Origin: Chloroflexota bacterium
Lineage (GTDB): Bacteria; Chloroflexota; Dehalococcoidia; SM23-28-2; RBG-16-64-32
Assembly: GCA_005882715.1 (NCBI GenBank)
Contig: VBEI01000026.1
Coordinates: 1-5,090 of the forward strand
Reading direction: 5' to 3'
DNA length: 5,090 nucleotides
The position numbers and the translations under genes are program-made. The notes below the pieces were generated by a model. The model was not told where the DNA came from. It saw only the letters and a list, made by a program, of their open reading frames with translations, and ran no database searches. Shown one piece after another: positions 1 to 4,349 of this stretch (position 1 is the first letter of the stretch; each line of letters opens with the position of its first letter).

Positions 1-1191
1 GTTCTCACTGATCGCCCGCAGCCCTTCGGCGCCCAGTGACTTGATGTACGTCAGTGCCCGCACCAGCACGCCAAAGTTGCCGTGAAACGCCATCGTCTTC
101 CCGATGCTCTTCTCTGGCGTCACGAACTGGTATGCCGCTCCGTCCGCCGATCCTGAACTCCCGTCACGTTGCGCTCGTCCTGAGGCACTCTCATCCGTTC
201 GTGCTGAGCTTGTCGAAGCAGCGGAACCACCACGCTCCGATTCCCCAGCGCGCGCAACAACCGGCCCCGGCAAGTACGGCGCCAACTCGGCCTTCACGCA
301 TACAGGCCCCGCGCCGGGTCCGCCTCCCCCATGCGGTGTCGAGAACGTCTTGTGCAGGTTCAGGTGGACGACGTCAAAGCCCATGTCGCCAAACCGCGCC
401 CGTCCGAGAAAGGCGTTCTGGTTCGCGCCGTCCCCGTAGAGAAGAGCGCCGTGCTCGTGCAGCATCTTAGCGATGCGGGTGATGTTCTGGTCGAACAGAC
501 CGAGGGTTGAGGGCAGGGTCAGCATCATTGCGGCGACACCCTCATCAATCGCCGACTCGAGGAACGCGAGGTCGGTGTTTCCTTCGGCATCTGAAGGGAC
601 CGTCACAACCTCGAATCCGGCCATCGCCGCCGTCGCCGGGTTCGTGCCGTGCGCCGAATCCGGCACGAGCACTTTACGGCGGTGCCCGTTACCCTGATCT
701 GCGAGATACGCCTTCACCATCAGGATCCCGCACAGCTCGCCCTGCGCCCCCGCCGCCGGCACGAGGCTCACCGCATCCATGCCCGTGATCTCCGCCAGCG
801 AGGTCTGAAGCTCGAACAGGACGCCCAGCGCCCCTTGAATCGACTCGCTCGGCTGGTGCGGGTGCACGTGCGCGTAACCGGGAAGTCGCGCGACGTCCTC
901 GTTCACCTTCGGGTTGTACTTCATCGTGCACGACCCAAGGGGGTAGAAGCCCGTGTCGATGCTGTAGTTGAGCCGGCTGAGCCCGACAAAGTACCGAATC
1001 ACCTCGTTCTGCGACATCTCGGGCAGGTTCAGCTCCCGCCGCCGAAACCGCTCCGGAAGCGCCGACGTCTCCGGCACGTCGAGCGCCGGCAAGATTACGC
1101 CCGTCCGTCCCGGCCGGCTGCGGTCGAACGTCAGCTGAGCGCTGGCATCCGCGGCCTTCGGGTCCGTGCGCGGGCGTGAGGCAGTAGTCAC
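1..1191 (-). CDS. gcvPB: Glycine dehydrogenase (decarboxylating) subunit 2, P-protein beta subunit; 3' end outside window
   Basis: Catalytic half of the split P-protein, which uses PLP to decarboxylate glycine and transfers the aminomethyl group to lipoylated GcvH. The visible 397 codons have no stop; split subunits are usually about 480-500 residues, so roughly the last fifth lies off the left edge. Family landmarks seen: YSIDTGFYPLGSCTMKYNP (residues 76-94), the PLP-contact stretch DSAHGTNPATA (178-188), YGDGANQNA (252-260), and the Schiff-base lysine K281 in NLHKTFSTPHGGGGPG. The GTG start overlaps the gcvPA stop in a GTGA junction, and the upstream strand is purine-rich (GGAGGCGGGGAGAGG), so translational coupling is expected. 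An alternative later start is unlikely, because conserved sequence begins soon after. Odd: between PYLPGPVV (305-312) and YQFVTPEKSIG (354-364) the protein carries a low-complexity Ser/Ala/Gly/Arg-rich segment of about 37 residues, where homologues usually have about ten residues. The identification is firm; the effect of the insert is unknown. Confidence 0.96.
   Translation of the reverse strand, partial: MTTASRPRTDPKAADASAQLTFDRSRPGRTGVILPALDVPETSALPERFRRRELNLPEMSQNEVIRYFVGLSRLNYSIDTGFYPLGSCTMKYNPKVNEDVARLPGYAHVHPHQPSESIQGALGVLFELQTSLAEITGMDAVSLVPAAGAQGELCGILMVKAYLADQGNGHRRKVLVPDSAHGTNPATAAMAGFEVVTVPSDAEGNTDLAFLESAIDEGVAAMMLTLPSTLGLFDQNITRIAKMLHEHGALLYGDGANQNAFLGRARFGDMGFDVVHLNLHKTFSTPHGGGGPGAGPVCVKAELAPYLPGPVVARAGESERGGSAASTSSARTDESASGRAQRDGSSGSADGAAYQFVTPEKSIGKTMAFHGNFGVLVRALTYIKSLGAEGLRAISEN
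175..225 (-). repeat. Repeat-like palindromic element inside gcvPB
   Basis: The plus-strand core at 195-220 begins CCGTTCGTGCTGAGC and ends TTGTCGAAGCA, a wording I recall as a dispersed intergenic repeat in several GC-rich genomes. This comes from memory and has not been searched. It folds imperfectly: 198-205 pairs with 217-225 with one bulge at 221 and one G-T pair, leaving an 11-nt loop (206-216). A second partial unit, CGTCCTGAG at 177-185, repeats CGTGCTGAG at 201-209 with one mismatch, 24 bp apart. The element coincides with the low-complexity insert of GcvPB and keeps the frame open. Only one copy is in the window, so its repeat status cannot be shown here. Confidence 0.5.
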
Positions 1192-2510
1192 CCTCTCCCC
1201 GCCTCCCGCAAACCCTCCGCCAGCCGCTCGATCTCCTCCCGCGTGTTCATCTCCGTCACGCAAACCAGCATTCCGTTCTCGACCTGTTCCGCCACATCGA
1301 GTCCGCCGATTATTCCTCGTTCGAGCAACCGGCGGTTGATTTCGGCGGGCGCTCGCGGACACCGCACGACAAACTCCTTGAAGAACGGCTTCTCGAGATC
1401 AACGGAGTACCCATCGAGCCCGTCGATCAGCGAGGCCGCGTAGTGCACTTTGTGGTAGCACCTTCCCGCGATCTGCCGCAGGCCCTGCTTGCCTACCGTC
1501 GACAGGTACACGGTAGCTGCCAGCCCCACGAGCTGCTGGCTCGTGCAGATATTGGAGGTCGCACGCTCGCGGCGGATGTGCTGCTCGCGGGTCTGGAGCG
1601 TAAGCACGTAGCCCGTGCGACCCTCGAGGTCGGACGTTCGCCCCACGATGCGCCCGGGCATCTGCCGGATGTACTGCTCCCGGCAGGTGAACAGCCCGAG
1701 CCACGGCCCACCGAAGTTCACCGGCCAGCCGAGGCTCTGCCCTTCGGCCACTGCGATATCGGCGCCGTACTCCCCCGGCGGCGTTAGCATCCCGAGCGAG
1801 ACGGGGTCGACGGCGGCGATATATAGAGCGCCCGCCGCGCGCGTGGCCTCGCCCAGAGTCCAGACGTCGATCAGATCTCCGAGGAAGGCCGGCTGTTGGA
1901 CCGCAAGACAGGCATGCTCGTCGGTCAGCCCGCCGCCGTCCGTGATGTCCACGGTAATTCCCGGCCCACGCGCATACAGCCTCACGGCAGCCAGCCACGC
2001 CGGGTTGACGCTTGTATGCACGGCGATGCGATGCCGGCCGCTCACGCGGCAGGCCATCAGGCAGGCCTCCGCCAGCGCGCTCGCTCCATCGTACATCCCC
2101 GCGTTCGCCACCTCCATGCCGATCAGCTCGCAGACCATCGACTGTAGCTCGAACATCGTCTGCAGCGTGCCCTGACTTATCTCCGGTTGGTACGGCGTGT
2201 ACGCAGTGTAATACTCGCTCCGGCTGATAATGTGACCCACCGTGCTGGGTATGAAGTGCCGGTAAGCGCCACCTCCGAGGAACGAGGCGACGCCGTTCCC
2301 CGCCACCGTATTCTGTGAGGCGAGCTCCGACATCTCGCGTGTGAGGTCGAGTTCGGGAAGCGCGGACGGCAAATCGAGCCCGTCGATCCGGAACTTGGCC
2401 GGGATATCGGCGAACAGCTCGTCTACGGACCGCACCCCGATGCGGTCGAGCATCGCGCGGCGGTCTTCGTCTGTATTAGGAATGTACGGATGAGGGCTGC
2501 TCGCGCTCAT
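1188..2510 (-). CDS. gcvPA: Glycine dehydrogenase (decarboxylating) subunit 1, P-protein alpha subunit
   Basis: Alpha subunit of the heteromeric P-protein. It is homologous to the PLP-binding half but lacks the Schiff-base lysine: the equivalent stretch reads GWPVNFGGPWLGLF. It helps shape the active site of the alpha2beta2 enzyme. At 440 residues it is full length for the family. Motifs in order: PYIPNTDEDRRAML at the N-terminus, HFIPSTVGHIISRSEYYTAY (about residues 85-104), TPYQPEISQGTLQTMFELQ, NAGMYDGASALAEA (about 136-149), GRTSDLEGRTGYVLTLQTRE, and the signature RRERATSNICTSQQL (about 313-327). The ATG start at 2510 overlaps the gcvH stop (ATGA), with AAGG six bases upstream at 2517-2520, so the start is well supported. 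Its own stop overlaps the gcvPB GTG. Nothing appears truncated or shifted. Confidence 0.97.
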   Translation of the reverse strand: MSASSPHPYIPNTDEDRRAMLDRIGVRSVDELFADIPAKFRIDGLDLPSALPELDLTREMSELASQNTVAGNGVASFLGGGAYRHFIPSTVGHIISRSEYYTAYTPYQPEISQGTLQTMFELQSMVCELIGMEVANAGMYDGASALAEACLMACRVSGRHRIAVHTSVNPAWLAAVRLYARGPGITVDITDGGGLTDEHACLAVQQPAFLGDLIDVWTLGEATRAAGALYIAAVDPVSLGMLTPPGEYGADIAVAEGQSLGWPVNFGGPWLGLFTCREQYIRQMPGRIVGRTSDLEGRTGYVLTLQTREQHIRRERATSNICTSQQLVGLAATVYLSTVGKQGLRQIAGRCYHKVHYAASLIDGLDGYSVDLEKPFFKEFVVRCPRAPAEINRRLLERGIIGGLDVAEQVENGMLVCVTEMNTREEIERLAEGLREAGRG

Positions 2511-2896
2511 TCAGCGCCTTGCGCGATGAAGACATCGTACTCATCAGCCGACAGCAGCTTGTCGATCTCGCCGGGGTCGCTCAAGCGGACGCGCAGCATC
2601 CACCCTTCGCCGTACGGAGAATCGTTCACCAGCTCCGGGCTGTTCGCGAGGGCGGGGTTCGCCTCGACCACCTCTCCCGTCACCGGCGAGTAAAGCTCAG
2701 AAACGGCCTTCACGGACTCGATCTCACCGAACTTCTGCATATGCGAAACGCTGGCGCCGGCGGCGGGCAGGTCGACGAACACGATGTCGCCCAGCTGGTC
2801 CTGAGCGTAGTCCGTAATGCCGACCGTCCCTACTTCAGACTCGACGCGCACCCACTCGTGTTCTTTTGTGTATTTCACATCGCCGGGGCTGGGCAA
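2507..2896 (-). CDS. gcvH: Glycine cleavage system H protein (lipoyl carrier)
   Basis: Small cytosolic shuttle protein whose lipoyl-lysine arm carries the aminomethyl intermediate from the P-protein to GcvT, then is reoxidised by the L-protein. Its 129 residues match the usual length of about 125-130. The N-terminal YTKEHEWVRVE and ITDYAQDQLGDIVFVDLP are classic, and the lipoylation site is K63 in the motif FGEIESVKAVSELYSPVTGEV (residue 63 counted from the TTG start). The C-terminal part (NDSPYGEGWMLRVRL) is intact. The start is read as TTG at 2896 because GAGGGAG lies at the right distance. The alternative in-frame GTG at 2878 would give MKYTKEHEW but has no visible ribosome binding site. 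It lies 19 bp after gcvT and overlaps gcvPA by 4 bp. Confidence 0.97.
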   Translation of the reverse strand: MPSPGDVKYTKEHEWVRVESEVGTVGITDYAQDQLGDIVFVDLPAAGASVSHMQKFGEIESVKAVSELYSPVTGEVVEANPALANSPELVNDSPYGEGWMLRVRLSDPGEIDKLLSADEYDVFIAQGAE

Positions 2897-2902
2897 AAGC
2901 GT

Positions 2903-2909
2903 CTCCCTC
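2903..2909 (-). promoter_or_regulatory. Ribosome binding site of gcvH
   Basis: The minus strand reads GAGGGAG, six bases before the TTG at 2896, within the 19-bp gap after the gcvT stop. It decides in favour of the rare TTG start over the GTG at 2878. Confidence 0.65.
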
Positions 2910-2915
2910 TCTTGT

Positions 2916-4034
2916 CTAAGCAGGCTTGGATCTCTTGTAAAACGGTCGAGGAACGACTCGAACTGCCAGCGGCCTTCCCCGCACGTCCACCTTCAGTTCC
3001 GTGCCCTCAGCCGCCAGTTCCGGCGGAACGAAGCCCATGGCGATACTGATGCCGAGCGTGGGAGAGTAACCACCGCTGCTGATTGTACCGACCGTCTCAG
3101 CATCGCGGAAGATGTCGCAGTGACTGCGCATGACGCCTCGATCGACCGCTTTCACGCACACCAGCTCACGTGAGACTCCCCTCTCCTTCAACCCGGCAAG
3201 CGCGTTTCGGCCGACGAAGTCCGCGCCATCATCGAGGGTCACGACCCAGTCGAGTCCGACTTCCCAAGGGTTCGTTTCCTCGTCCATGTCGTTCCCGTAC
3301 AGCAGTAGAGCGGCCTCCAGCCTCAGCGTATCGCGCGCGCCCAGCCCGGCCGGCTGCACGCCCACATCAAGCAGCGCGCGCCAAAGGTCCGGGCCGGCTC
3401 CCGCGTCGATCACGAGCTCCAGACCGTCCTCCCCGGTGTACCCAGTCCGCGAGGCGAACAACGTCTGCCCGCGCCACTCCGCCTCGCCGCACCGTCGCGG
3501 CTTGAGCGAGCGAACGAACTCGGCGCCAATCACGCCCTCGATTCGACCGAGCGCTTCCGGCCCCTGCACCGCTATCATCGCTGTCGCGGCGTGCCGGTCA
3601 ACAAACCTCGCATCCCACTTCCCGATGTGGTCTTGCATCCACTGCTTCATTTTCGGGGCATTAGAGGCATTGACCACGACGAGACACCGCTCCGGTTCGA
3701 GGCAGAAGACGTAGATGTCGTCCAGGATCCCCCCATCGTCCCGGCACGCCGCCGAGTAGTGGCCCTCGCCCGGCGCAAGGCGGGTCATGTCCCAGGTGCT
3801 GATGTAGCGGAGAAAGCGGGCCGCGCCCCGCCCGTGGACCTCGAACCGCCCCATGTGCGAGACGTCGAACATACCGGCGCGCTGTCGCACTGCATGGTGC
3901 TCCTCGACGATGCCTGTGTACTGCACTGGCATCTCATATCCCGCGAACGGCACCATCCGCCCGCCGAGCTGATTGTGCTCGTCGTAAAGCGCCGTGCGCA
4001 GGAGAGTCCCGGCGGCCGCTTCGTTTAGTGCCAT
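2916..4034 (-). CDS. gcvT: Glycine cleavage system T protein (aminomethyltransferase)
   Basis: Takes the aminomethyl group from the GcvH lipoyl arm, releases ammonia and forms 5,10-methylene-tetrahydrofolate; cytosolic. At 372 residues it is full length. Seen in order: LYDEHNQLGGRMVPFAGYEMPVQY (16-39), FDVSHMGRFEV (56-66), GGILDDIYVF (101-110) with the Asp pair that includes the conserved catalytic aspartate, the folate-domain motif RTGYTGEDGLE (196-206), GLGARDTLRLEA (230-241), LLYGNDMDEETNPWEVGL (244-261), and the C-terminal PFYKR (364-368). The ATG at 4034 is chosen because no in-frame ATG, GTG or TTG occurs in the 46 bases upstream and homologous sequence starts right after it. The ribosome binding site is weak (GGGG about 11 bases upstream). 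It is first in the operon, 46 bp from the divergent tRNA-like gene, and ends 19 bp before gcvH. Confidence 0.97.
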   Translation of the reverse strand: MALNEAAAGTLLRTALYDEHNQLGGRMVPFAGYEMPVQYTGIVEEHHAVRQRAGMFDVSHMGRFEVHGRGAARFLRYISTWDMTRLAPGEGHYSAACRDDGGILDDIYVFCLEPERCLVVVNASNAPKMKQWMQDHIGKWDARFVDRHAATAMIAVQGPEALGRIEGVIGAEFVRSLKPRRCGEAEWRGQTLFASRTGYTGEDGLELVIDAGAGPDLWRALLDVGVQPAGLGARDTLRLEAALLLYGNDMDEETNPWEVGLDWVVTLDDGADFVGRNALAGLKERGVSRELVCVKAVDRGVMRSHCDIFRDAETVGTISSGGYSPTLGISIAMGFVPPELAAEGTELKVDVRGRPLAVRVVPRPFYKRSKPA

Positions 4035-4035
4035 T

Positions 4036-4048
4036 GGGTCATTGACCC
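4036..4048. promoter_or_regulatory. 13-bp perfect dyad, possible operator or leader hairpin
   Basis: The plus strand reads GGGTCATTGACCC, a perfect inverted repeat of 6-bp arms around one base, ending one base before the gcvT start codon. In the gcvT mRNA it could form a 5-bp stem with a 3-nt loop next to the weak ribosome binding site. On the other strand it overlaps the proposed -35 box of the tRNA-like gene (TTGACC, 4042-4047). Position and symmetry suggest an operator or a translation control site, but a chance dyad cannot be excluded. Confidence 0.35.
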
Positions 4049-4072
4049 CGTCGATCGCATGTTCCGTATTAT
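4042..4072 (+). promoter_or_regulatory. Candidate sigma70 promoter of the tRNA-like gene
   Basis: TTGACC (4042-4047, 5 of 6 to consensus) and TATTAT (4067-4072, 5 of 6) are separated by 19 bp, slightly long. The expected start is about 4079, just before the mature 5' end at 4081. The -35 box overlaps the 13-bp dyad and the -10 box overlaps that proposed for the divergent gcv operon. Confidence 0.4.
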
Positions 4073-4095
4073 GCCACTGCGCCCCGATAGCTCAA
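4068..4095 (-). promoter_or_regulatory. Candidate sigma70 promoter of the gcv operon
   Basis: On the minus strand TTGAGC (4095-4090) is followed after 16 bp by CATAAT (4073-4068; 5 of 6 to the -10 consensus). Transcription would begin near 4061 and leave a leader of roughly 27 nt before gcvT, too short for a glycine riboswitch. The -35 box lies within the 5' part of the tRNA-like gene. The match is reasonable but untested. Confidence 0.35.
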
Positions 4096-4154
4096 TTGGA
4101 CAGAGCACCTCTCCCACTAAGGGGTGGATGTGGGTTCGAGTCCCACCCGGGGCG
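4081..4154 (+). tRNA. tRNA-like gene with non-canonical anticodon loop; identity unresolved
   Basis: A 74-nt cloverleaf is visible. The acceptor stem GCCCCGA pairs with CCGGGGC except for an A7-C66 mismatch. The D arm is GCTC/GAGC with loop AATTGGACA, and the T arm GTGGG/CCCAC has a canonical TTCGAGT loop. The discriminator is G73 and no CCA is encoded. The anticodon stem CCTCT/AGGGG has one T-G pair. By normal counting the seven-base loop is CCCACTA, giving anticodon CAC (Val) but with C33 instead of the near-universal U33 and U37 instead of a purine. Read two bases earlier the loop is CTCCCAC, with U33, anticodon CCC (Gly) and A37, but then unpaired bases are left on the 3' side of the stem. 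A20 and G73 recall bacterial tRNA-Arg, whose anticodons do not fit. It may be a pseudo-tRNA, a decayed tRNA-Arg or a special tRNA. A candidate promoter lies at the right distance. Confidence 0.7.
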
Positions 4155-4163
4155 CCCAGGGCC

Positions 4164-4192
4164 TTGACTTCTCATCGGGCCAGTAGTAAAAA
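4164..4192 (+). promoter_or_regulatory. Candidate sigma70 promoter downstream of the tRNA-like gene
   Basis: TTGACT (4164-4169, 5 of 6 to consensus), a 17-bp spacer and TAAAAA (4187-4192, 4 of 6). The surrounding AT-rich stretch stands out against the GC-rich background. Transcription would begin near 4199 and run into the hairpin at 4242-4263. Confidence 0.35.
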
Positions 4193-4197
4193 CAAAT

Positions 4198-4240
4198 TAC
4201 CTTAGTGGGAGGAGTGGCTCATCCAACTGAGCGCCATCGA
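4198..4240 (-). pseudogene. tRNA-like half: D arm plus anticodon arm, inverted copy of the neighbouring tRNA-like gene
   Basis: On the minus strand a D arm (GCTC, loop AGTTGGAT, GAGC; 4232-4217) is followed by an anticodon-arm-like stretch containing CTCCCACTAAGG (4211-4200). This 12-mer is identical to 4111-4122 of the plus-strand tRNA-like gene, and 25 of 33 positions match without gaps from the D stem to AAGG. The anticodon stem pairs poorly beyond CCT/AGG, and no T arm or acceptor 3' strand follows; the sequence runs into TTTGTTTTT. It is best read as a truncated relic. The same bases on the plus strand form part of the proposed small RNA, so the two readings compete. Confidence 0.45.
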
Positions 4241-4272
4241 GCGGAGCGGATAAGTCCGCTCCGTTTCGCTTT
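4199..4272 (+). ncRNA. Possible small RNA with 5' end complementary to the tRNA-like anticodon arm
   Basis: This hypothesis rests on a promoter-like pair (4164-4192), an expected start near 4199 and a terminator-like hairpin with T-rich tail (4242-4272), predicting an RNA of about 74 nt. Its first bases, CCTTAGTGGGAG (4200-4211), are the exact complement of 4111-4122, which spans most of the anticodon stem-loop of the tRNA-like gene. Next comes a hairpin GCTCA/TGAGC (4217-4232), then the terminator stem. The complementarity may only reflect an inverted tRNA copy, and transcription is not shown. Confidence 0.2.
4242..4272 (+). terminator. Rho-independent-type terminator, plus strand
   Basis: A perfect 9-bp stem CGGAGCGGA/TCCGCTCCG (4242-4250 with 4255-4263) encloses the tetraloop TAAG and is followed by TTTCGCTTT. 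The minus-strand side has no T run after the stem, so the orientation is plus. It would end transcription from the tRNA-like gene, which finishes about 90 bp upstream, or from the proposed small RNA. The T tract is interrupted, so efficiency is uncertain. Confidence 0.5.
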
Positions 4273-4294
4273 CTGGGTGTCCGATGTATCTAAA

Positions 4295-4338
4295 GCATGC
4301 CTTAGTCAAGAGCATGCTCAGTCCACTGAGCTACCGGC
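4295..4338 (-). pseudogene. Second tRNA-like half in the 3' flank of the hydrolase gene
   Basis: The minus strand reads GCCGGTA (4338-4332), then a D arm GCTC, loop AGTGGACT, GAGC, then an anticodon-arm-like hairpin with loop TTGACTA and the same CTAAGG ending as the other two copies. A 7-bp stem AGCATGC/GCATGCT (4294-4300 with 4312-4318) contains two GCATGC palindromes. No T arm and no complement to GCCGGTA follow, so it is not a complete tRNA. It starts 11 bp after the hydrolase stop codon. It could be a relic of a tRNA, or a structured 3' end of that mRNA. Confidence 0.45.
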
Positions 4339-4349
4339 AATGGAGCGGG

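Noticed and set aside
649..1179. Long open frame on the plus strand opposite gcvPB
   Set aside because: It lies opposite a strongly conserved gene, is Arg/Pro-rich as expected for a shadow in GC-rich DNA, and matches no family I know.
1399..1998. Open frame of 199 codons on the minus strand inside gcvPA
   Set aside because: It is an alternative frame of a conserved P-protein gene, Arg/Ala-rich with no recognisable motif.
2554..2563. Second copy of the TTGTCGA repeat core
   Set aside because: The short match GCTTGTCGAT encodes conserved H-protein residues (IDKLLS) and lacks the flanking parts of the element.
4035..4080. Glycine riboswitch in front of gcvT
   Set aside because: Only 46 bp separate gcvT from the divergent tRNA-like gene and the proposed leader is about 27 nt, too short for a glycine aptamer. 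No aptamer-like stems are seen.
4111..4124. Amber-suppressor or pyrrolysine-type tRNA reading (anticodon CTA in the ...CACTAAGG stretch)
   Set aside because: Placing CTA at 34-36 puts A at position 33 and shifts the stem so that it no longer pairs. No pyrrolysine genes are in the window, and the gcv genes show no in-frame TAG.
4294..4318. AGCATGC/GCATGCT hairpin as minus-strand terminator of the MBL-fold gene
   Set aside because: The stem is followed by TTTAGATAC rather than a T run and fits the tRNA-like anticodon arm better. It may still protect the mRNA end.
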